From Empedobacter sedimenti (GTDB lineage: Bacteria; Bacteroidota; Bacteroidia; Flavobacteriales; Weeksellaceae), in NCBI RefSeq assembly GCF_030005555.1, contig NZ_JASCQG010000003.1, positions 62,001 through 126,000 on the forward strand: a stretch of 64,000 nt of DNA, written 5' to 3'. Of this stretch, positions 26,237 through 35,633 are shown one piece after another. The position numbers and the translations under genes are program-made. Every line of letters begins with the position of its first letter. The first letter of the stretch is position 1. The notes beneath the pieces are model-generated. The model had not been told where the DNA came from. It saw only the letters and a program-made list of their open reading frames with translations, and searched no databases.

Positions 26237-28099
26237 ATGAACACGGAATTGGATAACCTGCAAAATGCAGATGGAGAACAACAATCAAAATCGGTCTCTA
26301 CAAACGACTTTAATACAGAATCTTACAAAACAGAAGAAACTGTAAATCAAGAAAAAATTAGTGATATTTCGTTCAAAGATTACGAAACTTTTAGTTTTGA
26401 TGTATTGATTAACGAAGCAAAGAATCTTTTGAGCAAACATTCTGTTCAAGACATTCGTGAGCATTTTAATCAAATAAAAGACGCTTTCAAACAAAAACTA
26501 GATTTGGACGAGGCATCTAAAAAAGAAGCTTTCTTAAACGAAGGTGGTAACGAATTGGATTTTAAATACGAGACTTCTTATCGTTCAAAATTCAATGCTA
26601 TTTATAACGATTTCAAGAATCAATTAGCTGTTTATCATAAAGAAAACGAAAAGAAAGAAACTGACAACTTAACTGAGCGTTTAGCAATTATTGACGAATT
26701 AAAAGCATTGTACCAAGAATCAAGTGAATCTTCTTCTACAATGTTCAAAAAATTCCGTGAACTTAAAACGCGTTGGCACAATGCTGGGCGTATTCCTAGT
26801 AAAAATGCAGAAAATGTTTTCAAAAATTATTTCTTTCATTTAGATAATTTCTACACTTATTTGGATATGAATAAAGAATTGCAAACTCTTGATTATGCTC
26901 ATAATCTTGAAGTTCGTTATTCTATCATCAAACGTGCTGAAGAATTAATTGAAGAGCAAAATGTACAAAAAGCGTTAAATGAGTTACAATATCTTCACCG
27001 TTTATGGAAAGAAGAAGCTGTTCCTGTACAAGAAGATTTGCGCGAACCTACGTGGCAAAAATTTAAAGAATTAACGAATAAAATTCACGATCGTAAGGGT
27101 GAATTAAACGAAAAAATAAAACAAGACCAAAAAGATAATTTGGAAAAAAAGAATCAAATTATTGCTCAAATAAAAGACATTTCGACAAAGGCTTCAAACA
27201 AATCGCATAGCGATTGGCAGAAAGCTATTAAAGAAATCAATACGCTACGCGAAGAGTTTATCGGGTTAGGACGAGTTCCGAAAGATAAAAACACCGCTAC
27301 TTGGGATGCTTTTAAAGAAGTTACAAGAGAATTTAATCACATCAAAAATGATTTTTATAAAAATCTAAAAACAGAACAACAAGTTAACTTAGAGAAAAAA
27401 TTAGCTCTTTTAGAAATTGCTAAACAACATACTGAGAGTACTGATTGGAACGCTTCTGTCCAAGTGATTAAAAAAATTCAGAACGATTGGAAAAACATAG
27501 GACATGTTCCTAGAAAAAACTCAGACAAAATCTGGAAAGAATTTAAAGAAACATGTAACAAATTTTTTGATCGTTACAAAAAACGTCACGAACAGAATAA
27601 TCAAAAACTTGAAGAAAACTTTGAGAAAAAACAAGCTTTTGTTGAAGGTTTTATAGCCTATCCGTTATCAGATGATAAGGAACAAGCGCTAAAACAGTTG
27701 GATGATTTACATGCACAATGGAATACATTAGGTAAAGTGCCAAATGATAAATTATCTATTAATCAAGATTTCTCAAATGCATACAATAATAGATTGGAAG
27801 CATTAAACTTATCTAAAACAGAGTTAAATGATTTCAAACTTCAGTCTTTTGTAAATAAAGTGAAAGCAGATAACAATGGAGGTCTATTAGATGAAGAAAT
27901 TAGAAAAACACGAAAAATAATTGATGACCTTGAAAAAGAAATTAATCAATTAGATAATAACGTTCATTTCTTCTCTAATGCAGATGCAAACAGTCCTTTA
28001 TTGAAAGATGTTTACAAACAAATTGACGAAAAACGTAAAAAATTAACGGAAGCAGAAATCAAATTGAAAACATTATTCAACATCGATTTTAAAGCCTAA
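26237..28099 (+). CDS. DUF349 repeat protein
   Basis: A 620-residue charged, largely helical cytoplasmic protein built of several DUF349 modules of about 75 residues. Each carries a pattern like DWQKAIKEINTLREEF, GRVPKDKNTATWDAFKEV, for example around ESSSTMFKKFRELKTRWHNAGRIP and NWKNIGHVPRKNSDKIWKEF. The C-terminus is a coiled coil (IDDLEKEINQLDNNVHFF). DUF349 proteins have no agreed function; some are linked to RNA processes. I chose ATG 26237 (MNTELDNLQ) over an in-frame TTG at 26213. It lies in the murA-ribD gene string. Confidence 0.85.
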   Translation: MNTELDNLQNADGEQQSKSVSTNDFNTESYKTEETVNQEKISDISFKDYETFSFDVLINEAKNLLSKHSVQDIREHFNQIKDAFKQKLDLDEASKKEAFLNEGGNELDFKYETSYRSKFNAIYNDFKNQLAVYHKENEKKETDNLTERLAIIDELKALYQESSESSSTMFKKFRELKTRWHNAGRIPSKNAENVFKNYFFHLDNFYTYLDMNKELQTLDYAHNLEVRYSIIKRAEELIEEQNVQKALNELQYLHRLWKEEAVPVQEDLREPTWQKFKELTNKIHDRKGELNEKIKQDQKDNLEKKNQIIAQIKDISTKASNKSHSDWQKAIKEINTLREEFIGLGRVPKDKNTATWDAFKEVTREFNHIKNDFYKNLKTEQQVNLEKKLALLEIAKQHTESTDWNASVQVIKKIQNDWKNIGHVPRKNSDKIWKEFKETCNKFFDRYKKRHEQNNQKLEENFEKKQAFVEGFIAYPLSDDKEQALKQLDDLHAQWNTLGKVPNDKLSINQDFSNAYNNRLEALNLSKTELNDFKLQSFVNKVKADNNGGLLDEEIRKTRKIIDDLEKEINQLDNNVHFFSNADANSPLLKDVYKQIDEKRKKLTEAEIKLKTLFNIDFKA

Positions 28100-28107
28100 A
28101 ATTTAAA

Positions 28108-29160
28108 ATGACACAACAAATTTTCGATGAGCAATTTATGGCTCGTTGCATACAAATAGCTACAAACGGGTTAGGAACAACATATCCTAATCCGTTTGTT
28201 GGTTCTGTAATTGTACATAACAATCAAATTATTGGAGAAGGTTTTACTTCTGCTTACGGAGGTCCGCACGCAGAAGTGAATGCGATCAATTCGGTAAAAA
28301 ATCAAGATTTACTAAGAGAATCTACACTTTATGTAACCTTAGAACCTTGTTCGCATTTTGGTAAAACACCACCTTGTGCAGATTTAATCATCAAAAAAGA
28401 GATTCCGCGAGTAGTAATCGGCATGTTAGATCCCTTTGCAAAAGTAAATGGTCAGGGTTATTTGCGTTTACTAAAAAATGGCGTTGATGTAACGCTAAAT
28501 GTTTTAGAAAAAGAGTGTGCAAATCTTAATAAACGTTTTATTACTTTTCATGAAAAAAAACGCCCTTACATCATCCTAAAATGGGCGCAAACCGAAGATG
28601 GATACATGGGACGTGATGATGTACAATTGTGGATTACAAACCAATACTCTAAACAATTGGTACACAAATGGCGAACAGAAGAACAAGCCATTTTGGTTGG
28701 AAAAAACACTGCTCTTATCGATAATCCACAGCTCAATGCTAGATTATGGGAAGGGAATAATCCTCTTAGAATGGCGATTGACAAGAATTTAGCTATACCT
28801 ACAAGTTTCCATTTATACGATAAATCTCAACCTACAATCATTTTTAATTCGTTAGAAAATGTAGTAGAAGAAAATCTGAAATTAGTAAAAGTAGATTACA
28901 CTCAACCTATTATACCACAAGTGATGGATTATTTGTACAAACACGATATACAATCGCTTATTGTGGAAGGTGGTAGCGATACAATACAACATTTTATTGA
29001 TATCGATTTGTGGGATGAAGCACGAATTTTGAGTTCGGATACTATTTGGAACGAAGGAATTTTAGCTCCTCGACTGAAAGGAACTCGAACTGAAAAACAT
29101 CGCTTTTTGAATGATGAATTAAATATTTTCGAAAATAGAATAGAAATTGAAGAACCTTAG
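28108..29160 (+). CDS. ribD: Bifunctional riboflavin deaminase/reductase
   Basis: A 350-residue RibD catalysing two steps of riboflavin synthesis: deamination of the GTP-derived pyrimidine, then reduction of its ribosyl side chain. The N-terminal deaminase zinc site is H54 and E56 (GGPHAEVNAI) with C81 and C90 (PCSHFGKTPPC). The C-terminal reductase domain includes LKWAQTEDGYMG, LVGKNTALIDNPQLNARLW and LIVEGGSDTIQHF. It starts 8 nt after the DUF349 gene and ends the operon at a terminator that overlaps its stop codon. No FMN riboswitch is near. Confidence 0.95.
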   Translation: MTQQIFDEQFMARCIQIATNGLGTTYPNPFVGSVIVHNNQIIGEGFTSAYGGPHAEVNAINSVKNQDLLRESTLYVTLEPCSHFGKTPPCADLIIKKEIPRVVIGMLDPFAKVNGQGYLRLLKNGVDVTLNVLEKECANLNKRFITFHEKKRPYIILKWAQTEDGYMGRDDVQLWITNQYSKQLVHKWRTEEQAILVGKNTALIDNPQLNARLWEGNNPLRMAIDKNLAIPTSFHLYDKSQPTIIFNSLENVVEENLKLVKVDYTQPIIPQVMDYLYKHDIQSLIVEGGSDTIQHFIDIDLWDEARILSSDTIWNEGILAPRLKGTRTEKHRFLNDELNIFENRIEIEEP

Positions 29161-29177
29161 TGATAGGGTTCTTTTTA
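29150..29177 (+). terminator. Terminator at the ribD end
   Basis: A 7-bp stem AAGAACC/GGTTCTT spans the ribD stop codon and is followed by a short T-run. Confidence 0.6.
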
Positions 29178-29179
29178 TA

Positions 29180-29434
29180 TTACCTTTTATCAATTATTAA
29201 ATCAGTTTCTAATATCCAAAGAGAATTTTTAATAAGATTATGATTATTAAGATTTAATTCATCTAAATCTTTATCAAATAACACTAAAACTCTTCCTTCA
29301 AATAAATCATTATTTATTTCAATAACTTTTCCACTTTCTCCAATTAAAATCCAATAATGATTTTCATCTCTTAAATCATTTGTATTCTTTTTTCCTAAAA
29401 AAGTATTTAAAATTACTTTATCATTCAAATTCAT
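29180..29434 (-). CDS. Small hypothetical protein
   Basis: An 84-residue soluble, acidic ORF (MNLNDKVILNTFLGKKN...ETDLIIDKR) on the reverse strand between ribD and the YigZ-family gene. It has no signal peptide or membrane segment. Its codon use looks like its neighbours, and the pattern YWILIGESGKVIEINNDLFEGRVLVLFD suggests a small beta-rich fold. I do not recognise the family. It is plausible because it fills an otherwise empty gap with a normal ATG, but evidence is limited. Confidence 0.5.
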   Translation of the reverse strand: MNLNDKVILNTFLGKKNTNDLRDENHYWILIGESGKVIEINNDLFEGRVLVLFDKDLDELNLNNHNLIKNSLWILETDLIIDKR

Positions 29435-29496
29435 TAATAAATCATTTCATCACTCATAAATATAAAACCTTTTTTCTTTAAAAGTACTATTTAAAC

Positions 29497-29504
29497 TATC
29501 TTTG
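29497..29504 (+). promoter_or_regulatory. Promoter -7 box for the YigZ-family gene
   Basis: TATCTTTG, a perfect TAnnTTTG match, lies 19 nt before the ATG at 29524. Confidence 0.5.
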
Positions 29505-29523
29505 CGGTACTTTTCAATACAAC

Positions 29524-30129
29524 ATGACGGACAATTATCGTACAATCGAGAAAGCGGTGGAAGATGTAATTTTCAAAGAATTGGGTAGTAAGTTTATCAA
29601 TTTTGCTTATCCAGTTGAAAATGAAGATGACATCAAAATTTATTTGGATCAATTGCGCGAAATTCATCCTGATGCAAATCATCATTGTTACGCGTATGCA
29701 CTAGGAATTGATTGTAAAAATCATCGTGCAAATGATGATGGCGAACCAAGTGGTTCTGCCGGTTTACCAATTTACAATCAAATTTTATCAAGTGAAATCA
29801 CCAATGTTCTGATTGTTTCGGTTCGTTATTTTGGCGGAACAAAATTAGGAATTCCTGGTTTGGTAAAAGCATATAAATATGCCGCGCAAGTTGTGTTGGA
29901 AGAAGCAAATATTGTAGAAAAATTTGTTTCTAAACGTGTAAAAATGGTTTTTAATTACGATCAACAAGGAATTGTAGAACGTAATGTAGATCGAATTGAC
30001 GGAGAAATAAAAGACAAACACTTTTCGGATAAATGTATGTTTACAATTTCGGTAAGAGAAAGTAAATTGGACGAATTTATTCGTATGTTTGACGAATATT
30101 ATCAAATGGAAATCAAAATCTTAGATTAA
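29524..30129 (+). CDS. YigZ/IMPACT family protein
   Basis: A 201-residue protein of the YigZ (UPF0029/IMPACT) family. The diagnostic segment is DDGEPSGSAGLPIYNQIL followed by VSVRYFGGTKLGIPGLVKAYKYAA. The C-terminal third is an RRM-like half typical of the family. IMPACT proteins modulate Gcn2 in eukaryotes; bacterial members lack a settled function and may interact with nucleic acids or translation factors. Its stop shares one base with the next start (TAATG), so translation is coupled to the acyltransferase. Confidence 0.9.
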   Translation: MTDNYRTIEKAVEDVIFKELGSKFINFAYPVENEDDIKIYLDQLREIHPDANHHCYAYALGIDCKNHRANDDGEPSGSAGLPIYNQILSSEITNVLIVSVRYFGGTKLGIPGLVKAYKYAAQVVLEEANIVEKFVSKRVKMVFNYDQQGIVERNVDRIDGEIKDKHFSDKCMFTISVRESKLDEFIRMFDEYYQMEIKILD

Positions 30130-31175
30130 TGCTAAACAGTTTAACTTCCTTACGATTTTTCTTTGCATTTGCTGTTTTCTTAAGTCATTTAACTTTTGTC
30201 AAAACAGATTTGGAATGGTATAATTGGTTAAAATTCAATGTTTTTTTTGAGGGTTATCTCGGCGTTGGTTTTTTCTTTATTTTGAGCGGATTTGTTTTGG
30301 CACTTAATTATGAAAAGAAAGTAATTGACAATCCAAGTTTTGATAAAAAGAAGTTTTACATCGCTCGTATTGCACGTATTTATCCACTTCATGTCCTAAC
30401 ATTTTGTATTATGTTACCCTTTGTTGTGATTAATGTTTGGCAAGGTTATTTTCATTGGGATATTGGAGGTGCAAACTTATTTTTATTACAATCTTATATT
30501 CCGATAAAAGATTTTTACTTTTCTATTAATAACGTTTCGTGGAGTATATCGACTGAGTTTTTCTTTTATCTAATGTTTCCTTTTTTCGCCATTTGGTTAC
30601 ATAAATTTCCGAAACTGAAATATATTTCACTAATAATCATTCCGATTATCATAGTTGCAGAACCATATTTTAAGACTGATTTAAAACTTGAGAAAGGAAT
30701 ATTTTACATCAATCCGATTGTTCGTAGTTTCGATTTTATTTTAGGAATTATAACATGTCAATTCTATCGAAAGGTAAAAGATACTAACATCAATTTCTCT
30801 AAAGGAACATTGATTGAGTTAGGTTCTCTCCTACTTTTGGGTATCTTTTTCTATTTTCATAATGATGTTGCACGTGCTTTTCGTTATGGTATTTACTATT
30901 GGATTCCCATGGTTGCAATTGTTTTAGTTTTTGCAATGCAAAAAGGTTTTTTTTCGAAGATATTGCAAAATAAAGGCTTAATTTACTTAGGCGAAATTAG
31001 TTTTGCATTTTATATGATTCACATGATTGTGATAAAATATGGAAATCAATATTTACCGAAGTTGAATGATTTCTCAAAAATTGGAATTTATTTTATTGTT
31101 GCTTTAATCTTAAGTGCTTTGATCTTTGAATATTTTGAAAAACCCGTTGCAAGATGGATTAAAAATAAATTCTAA
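30129..31175 (+). CDS. Acyltransferase 3 (OafA/YrhL family) membrane protein
   Basis: A 348-residue integral membrane protein with about ten transmembrane helices, of the acyltransferase 3 family that O-acetylates surface sugars such as LPS or exopolysaccharide. The N-terminal motif NSLTSLRFFFAFAVFLSH carries the conserved His, and ARIARIYPLH gives the downstream Arg/His signature. The C-terminal EYFEKPVARWIK matches the family end. It is coupled to the YigZ gene by a one-base overlap and ends at a strong terminator. The substrate is not predictable; no glycan gene is adjacent. Confidence 0.88.
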   Translation: MLNSLTSLRFFFAFAVFLSHLTFVKTDLEWYNWLKFNVFFEGYLGVGFFFILSGFVLALNYEKKVIDNPSFDKKKFYIARIARIYPLHVLTFCIMLPFVVINVWQGYFHWDIGGANLFLLQSYIPIKDFYFSINNVSWSISTEFFFYLMFPFFAIWLHKFPKLKYISLIIIPIIIVAEPYFKTDLKLEKGIFYINPIVRSFDFILGIITCQFYRKVKDTNINFSKGTLIELGSLLLLGIFFYFHNDVARAFRYGIYYWIPMVAIVLVFAMQKGFFSKILQNKGLIYLGEISFAFYMIHMIVIKYGNQYLPKLNDFSKIGIYFIVALILSALIFEYFEKPVARWIKNKF

Positions 31176-31184
31176 AACATAAAA

Positions 31185-31210
31185 AAATCTCGAGCAAACA
31201 CTCGAGATTT
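31185..31210. terminator. Bidirectional terminator
   Basis: A 10-bp perfect stem AAATCTCGAG/CTCGAGATTT with loop CAAACA lies between convergent genes. Confidence 0.85.
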
Positions 31211-31212
31211 TT

Positions 31213-31683
31213 TTACTTATTCATTTGTTTCAGTATAGAAAGTGTTTTTTTATCTACTTGATCTGCATAAAAAAACTTCAAAACATCTTTGATAATCTTT
31301 TCTTTTGGAACGATGAAATTGAACAAAGTCAAACTTGATTTTAGTTTCATTGCATCATTTTTTCCGAAAATTAATTGCGGAATCACTCCTTTATGTCGCA
31401 TTAACAACACTGATAATACTTCCAAATAATTTGCCCAAAGTTCTTCATCTTTCACAAAAGCTCTTGCCTCTTCCTTTGACGAAATGGCAAATTCTTTTGA
31501 CGAATCACTCGATCCTAATCCTTCTACTTGCGGAAACATAAACACCATCCAATTGGTTTGTTTTTTTCCTGCATGCACTTCCATCAAGATTTCGTCATAG
31601 ACAAAACTTTGCGCATCATGAAAACGTTTTAAATTAAACTTATCATTTGGATCTTTTTGTTTCAGTAAATCTCCTATTTTCAT
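31213..31683 (-). CDS. DUF1810 family protein
   Basis: A 156-residue soluble protein of the DUF1810 family. The diagnostic pattern is FNLKRFHDAQSFVYDEILMEVHAGKKQTNWMVFMFPQVEGLGSSDSSKEFAISSKEEARAF, followed by a helical C-terminal half containing HKGVIPQLIFGKNDAMKLKSSLTLF. Family members are widespread, small and functionally uncharacterised. It sits downstream of argS on the same strand but behind a terminator, so it probably has its own promoter. The stop lies within the shared bidirectional terminator region. Confidence 0.85.
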   Translation of the reverse strand: MKIGDLLKQKDPNDKFNLKRFHDAQSFVYDEILMEVHAGKKQTNWMVFMFPQVEGLGSSDSSKEFAISSKEEARAFVKDEELWANYLEVLSVLLMRHKGVIPQLIFGKNDAMKLKSSLTLFNFIVPKEKIIKDVLKFFYADQVDKKTLSILKQMNK

Positions 31684-31700
31684 CTTTTCTATTAAAAAAA

Positions 31701-31723
31701 TACCTCACCAAAATGATGAGGCA
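31701..31723 (-). terminator. argS terminator
   Basis: A 10-bp hairpin with wobble pairs, 31701-31710 with 31714-31723, is followed on the reverse strand by seven T. Confidence 0.65.
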
Positions 31724-31744
31724 TTGTAAGATTTATATTATTAA

Positions 31745-33517
31745 TTACATTCTTTCTGGTACGCCAATTCCTAATAATTTTAATGATGATTGAATTGTAT
31801 TGGCAACCCATTGCGATAAATAAAGACGGAAATTTTTCACATTTTCATCTTCATTTTTCAAAATTGGATTATTTTGATAGAATGAGTTAAATAATTTCAC
31901 GATTTCGTACACATAATTTGCAATCAAAGCTGGACTCATTTCTGTCGCTGCTTTTGCAATTGTATCTTCAAAATCATATAATGCACGAATAATTTCTTTT
32001 TCAGTATCATTCAATTCAATTGAAGTTAAATCAAATGCTTTTGGCGATTCTTTTCTTAATAACGACTGAATACGTGCAAATGTATATTGAATAAATGGAC
32101 CTGTATTACCATTAAAATCAACAGATTCTTTTGGATCAAACAATATACGTTTCTTAGGATCAACTTTCAAAATATAGTATTTCAAAGCTCCCATTGCAAT
32201 AGTTTCGTATAACTCAGATTTCTCTTCATCAGATAAACCATCAAGTTTTCCTAATTCTTCCGAAATTTCTTTTGCAGTTGCATATACATCTTCCATCAAT
32301 TCGTCTGCATCTACAACAGTTCCTTCACGAGATTTCATTTTACCATTCGGTAAATCAACCATTCCGTAAGACAAGTGATGTAAAGCATCAGCCCAAGAAT
32401 AACCTAATTTTTTTAAGATTAAGAATAAAACTTTGAAGTGGTAATCCTGCTCGTTACCAACCACATAAGTCAATTCTTCTAAAGTTGGATTATTTTTGAA
32501 ACGCTCTACAGCTGTTCCTAAATCTTGCGTAATGTAAACTGAAGTTCCGTCCGAACGTAAAACTAATTTTTCGTCCAAACCTTCTGCAGTTAAATCAATC
32601 CAAACAGAACCATCTTCTTTTTTAAAGAAAACACCTTTATTTAAACCTTCTTCAACAATATCTTTTCCTAAAATATAGGTATTCGATTCGTATAGATATT
32701 CGTCAAAAGCAACTCCAAGACGTTTGTATGTTTTGGCAAAACCTTCGTAAACCCAACCATTCATCACTTTCCACAATTCGATTACTTCAGTATCGTTTGC
32801 TTCCCATTTACGCAACATTTCTTGCGCTTCTAAGAAAATTGGCGCTTGTTTTTTTGCTTCATCTTCCGTTTTACCTTCTTCAATCAATGCTTTGATTTGT
32901 TCGCGGTAATGTTTGTCAAATTCTACATAATATTTACCAACTAAATGATCGCCTTTAAGGCCAGAAGATTGAGGCGTTTCTAAGTTTCCAAATTTCTCCC
33001 AAGCAATCATCGATTTACAAATATGAATACCACGATCATTAATAATTTGCGTCTTAATTACATTGTTTCCTGCAGCCTCAACAATTTGAGAAACAGAAAA
33101 TCCTAATAAATTATTACGAACGTGACCTAAATGTAAAGGTTTGTTGGTATTTGGAGATGAATATTCGACCATTACAGTACGCGAATTTTCATCAACTTTT
33201 GTAATCCCGAAATGATTATTTTGAGCGTTTTCAGCAAAATCAACTAAGAAATCTGCAGAATGAAGACTCATATTCAAGAATCCTTTTACAACATTGAATG
33301 CTGAAATTTTATTGTTTTCAACCAAATTTTCACCGATTTTAGTACCGATTTCTTCTGGTTTACCTTTTAATGTTCTAATTAATGGAAAAACAACCAAAGT
33401 GTACTCACCATCAAACTCTTTCCTTGTAAACTGAATTTCAACAGATTCAGGTGTGATTTGATAAACATTTTGGATTACCTCCAAAACATTTTGGGTAATG
33501 TGTTGTTTTAAATTCAT
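31745..33517 (-). CDS. argS: Arginine--tRNA ligase
   Basis: A 590-residue class I synthetase that charges tRNA-Arg. The HIGH motif appears as HLGH in NKPLHLGHVRNN, and the KMSK region as KMKSREGTVV, both normal for ArgRS. The N-terminal additive domain (EFDGEYTLVVFPLIR) and the C-terminal anticodon-binding helices are complete, ending SSLKLLGIGVPERM. It is divergent from the DEAD-box helicase gene, with promoters on both strands in the 107-nt gap. A terminator follows it. Confidence 0.97.
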   Translation of the reverse strand: MNLKQHITQNVLEVIQNVYQITPESVEIQFTRKEFDGEYTLVVFPLIRTLKGKPEEIGTKIGENLVENNKISAFNVVKGFLNMSLHSADFLVDFAENAQNNHFGITKVDENSRTVMVEYSSPNTNKPLHLGHVRNNLLGFSVSQIVEAAGNNVIKTQIINDRGIHICKSMIAWEKFGNLETPQSSGLKGDHLVGKYYVEFDKHYREQIKALIEEGKTEDEAKKQAPIFLEAQEMLRKWEANDTEVIELWKVMNGWVYEGFAKTYKRLGVAFDEYLYESNTYILGKDIVEEGLNKGVFFKKEDGSVWIDLTAEGLDEKLVLRSDGTSVYITQDLGTAVERFKNNPTLEELTYVVGNEQDYHFKVLFLILKKLGYSWADALHHLSYGMVDLPNGKMKSREGTVVDADELMEDVYATAKEISEELGKLDGLSDEEKSELYETIAMGALKYYILKVDPKKRILFDPKESVDFNGNTGPFIQYTFARIQSLLRKESPKAFDLTSIELNDTEKEIIRALYDFEDTIAKAATEMSPALIANYVYEIVKLFNSFYQNNPILKNEDENVKNFRLYLSQWVANTIQSSLKLLGIGVPERM

Positions 33518-33542
33518 GTTTTCCTATTTATTAATCGAACTG

Positions 33543-33550
33543 CAAAAGTA
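33543..33550 (-). promoter_or_regulatory. argS promoter -7 box
   Basis: The reverse strand reads TACTTTTG, a TAnnTTTG match 25 nt before the argS ATG. Confidence 0.5.
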
Positions 33551-33612
33551 CAAAGTTTCAATGAATTTGAATAGATTGATGCTTCAGTTTTTAAGTTTTC
33601 GCTAAGAAAACT

Positions 33613-33620
33613 TATCTTTG
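33613..33620 (+). promoter_or_regulatory. Promoter -7 box abutting the DEAD-box helicase start
   Basis: TATCTTTG is followed after only 4 nt (CAAA) by the ATG at 33625. Transcription should start at or within the start codon, giving a leaderless mRNA. Confidence 0.55.
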
Positions 33621-33624
33621 CAAA

Positions 33625-34977
33625 ATGAAAGCTACATTCGCGGATTTCGAATTAACAAAACAATTGGATTCGGCTTTAGAAAAGTTGAAGATCACAAACC
33701 CAACTCCTATTCAAGAAAAATCATTTAAACCGATTCTTTCTGGTAGAGACATTATGGGTATTGCGCAAACAGGAACAGGAAAAACATTAGCTTATCTGTT
33801 GCCTTTGCTAAAAACATATCAATATTCTAAAACCAATCAACCTAAGATTGTTATATTAGTTCCTACACGTGAATTGGTCGTTCAGGTAACTGAAATTTTA
33901 GAAAACTTAGCCGAATTTATCAACGTTCGTATTTTAGGAATTTATGGAGGAGTAAATATCAACACTCAAAAATTATTGGTATACGAAGGTGTTGATATTT
34001 TAGTTGGTACACCTGGTCGAGTTTTAGATTTAGCAATCGACAATGTTCTTTCTTTCAAAGAAATGAAGAAATTAGTTGTAGATGAATTTGATGAAATGTT
34101 GAGTTTAGGATTCAAATCTCAACTTTCTCATTTATTTACAATGATGAGTGACAAGCGTCAAAACATTTTGTTCTCTGCAACAATGACGGATCAAGTAGAT
34201 GATATGTTACACGAATATTTCAAGAATCCAATTGAAATTTCGTTAGCTCGTTCTGGAACTCCACTTGAAAAAATTTCTCAAACTTCAATTCCCGTTGAAA
34301 ATTTCAATACAAAATTGAATTTAATCGTTCATCAATTAGAGGACAAAGCTAAATATGAGAAAGTCTTAATTTTTGCTAATAATAAAAAACACGCAGATTT
34401 AATTTTCAATCATTTAGATGAAATTTATCCTGACGAGTTTGGTGTAATTCACTCAAATAAATCTCAAAACTTCCGATTAAGAACAATGGAAGCTTTTACA
34501 AGAGATGAATATCGAGGAATAATAACAACTGATATTATGGCGCGTGGTTTGGATATTCCGGATGTTACGCATGTTATCAACTTTGAGATTCCTGAAATTC
34601 CTGAGCAATATATTCACCGCATTGGACGTACCGGTCGAGCAGACAAAAAAGGTGATGCAATTTCTTATTTCACTGAAAAAGAGATTGAACGCATTGACGC
34701 TATTGAAGAGTTGATGAACAGAGAAATGGTACAAGAACCTTTTCCTCTTGACGATGTTCAAATTAATCCTGTTAAAAGAGAATTTGAAAAAGATGTCATC
34801 AAAATGAAAGCACTTACAACTGTAAAAATTGAAGAGCGTGGTGCTGCATTTCATGAGAAAAAAGATAAAAATAAAAAGGTGAATCTAGGAGGTCCAACAA
34901 AACGTAAACCACCAAAATCTAAACCTAAAAATCGTGGACAACAGAAACAAAAAGCCCGCAAAAAAGGAAAATCATAA
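33625..34977 (+). CDS. DEAD-box RNA helicase
   Basis: A 450-residue ATP-dependent RNA helicase. The motifs run in order: Q motif PTPIQEKSF, motif I AQTGTGKT, PTRELV, motif II as VDEFD (DEFD instead of DEAD), SAT, then RGLDIPDVTHVINFEIPE and HRIGRTGR in the second RecA domain. The tail is lysine- and arginine-rich (KPPKSKPKNRGQQKQKARKKG), suitable for RNA binding. It lies divergent to argS and carries a promoter box directly at its start. The paralogue type (CsdA-, RhlE- or SrmB-like) is not resolved, so no symbol is given. Confidence 0.93.
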   Translation: MKATFADFELTKQLDSALEKLKITNPTPIQEKSFKPILSGRDIMGIAQTGTGKTLAYLLPLLKTYQYSKTNQPKIVILVPTRELVVQVTEILENLAEFINVRILGIYGGVNINTQKLLVYEGVDILVGTPGRVLDLAIDNVLSFKEMKKLVVDEFDEMLSLGFKSQLSHLFTMMSDKRQNILFSATMTDQVDDMLHEYFKNPIEISLARSGTPLEKISQTSIPVENFNTKLNLIVHQLEDKAKYEKVLIFANNKKHADLIFNHLDEIYPDEFGVIHSNKSQNFRLRTMEAFTRDEYRGIITTDIMARGLDIPDVTHVINFEIPEIPEQYIHRIGRTGRADKKGDAISYFTEKEIERIDAIEELMNREMVQEPFPLDDVQINPVKREFEKDVIKMKALTTVKIEERGAAFHEKKDKNKKVNLGGPTKRKPPKSKPKNRGQQKQKARKKGKS

Positions 34978-34981
34978 CAAA

Positions 34982-35007
34982 AAAACACTCCAAATTTGGA
35001 GTGTTTT
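34982..35007. terminator. Bidirectional terminator
   Basis: A near-perfect palindrome AAAACACTCCAAA/TTTGGAGTGTTTT sits between the convergent helicase and msrA genes, with T-runs on each side. Confidence 0.85.
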
Positions 35008-35031
35008 TTTGTTATATTATCAATTACAAGT

Positions 35032-35565
35032 TTATTTTAAAATCTGCTTGAATTTAGATTTGAATTTTGCAATTTTTGGTCCAACTACTGCTGAACAATA
35101 AGGTTGATCAGGATTTTCGTTATAATAACCTTGATGATAATCTTCGGCTGGCCAAAATTTATCTAAAGACTCTATTGTTGTTACGAATTTATCGTCATAC
35201 AAAGTTCCGTTATCAAACTCTTTTAAAGATTCTTCTGCTTGATTTTTTTGTTCTTCAGATGTGTAAAAAATACTCGAACGATATTGTGTACCAACATCAT
35301 TTCCTTGTCTATTTAGTTGTGTTGGATTATGAATATTCCAAAAAATTTCTAATAACTCTGGATATGAAATCACTTCATTATCAAATGTAATTTCAACTAC
35401 TTCGGCATGTTTTGTATCTGTATCACAAACTTGTCGATATGTTGGATTGTCCACATCTCCACCTGTAAATCCAGAAATTGCACTTTCTACTCCATTAATA
35501 GAATTGAAAATTCCTTCTGAACACCAAAAACAACCAGCTCCTAAAACTGCAATTTCTTTACTCAT
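35032..35565 (-). CDS. msrA: Peptide methionine-(S)-S-oxide reductase
   Basis: A 177-residue MsrA, which repairs methionine-S-sulfoxide in proteins. The catalytic Cys is C12 in GAGCFWCSEG, and the family segments ISGFTGGDVDNPTYRQVC, HAEVVEITFD and AEDYHQGYYNENPDQPYC are intact. There is no signal peptide, so it acts in the cytoplasm. It is not fused to MsrB. It lies downstream of the Lrp-type gene on the same strand, separated by a strong terminator. Confidence 0.96.
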   Translation of the reverse strand: MSKEIAVLGAGCFWCSEGIFNSINGVESAISGFTGGDVDNPTYRQVCDTDTKHAEVVEITFDNEVISYPELLEIFWNIHNPTQLNRQGNDVGTQYRSSIFYTSEEQKNQAEESLKEFDNGTLYDDKFVTTIESLDKFWPAEDYHQGYYNENPDQPYCSAVVGPKIAKFKSKFKQILK

Positions 35566-35594
35566 TTTCCCTAATATTTTTATGCAAGTTAAAC

Positions 35595-35624
35595 AAAAAA
35601 GGTTCTCAAATGAGAACCTTTTTT
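35595..35624 (-). terminator. Terminator of the Lrp-type gene
   Basis: A 14-bp perfect stem AAAAAAGGTTCTCA/TGAGAACCTTTTTT has a 2-nt loop. It lies between the Lrp gene's stop and the msrA start. Confidence 0.85.
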
Positions 35625-35633
35625 GTTATTTTT

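Noticed and set aside
34477-34854. 125-codon frame antisense to the DEAD-box helicase
   Set aside because: It lies inside a certain gene, and its Cys/Phe/Asn-rich product looks like reverse-complemented helicase codons.
35067-35390. 107-codon frame antisense to msrA
   Set aside because: It is Leu/Lys-rich low-complexity translation of the complement of a conserved gene, without supporting signals.
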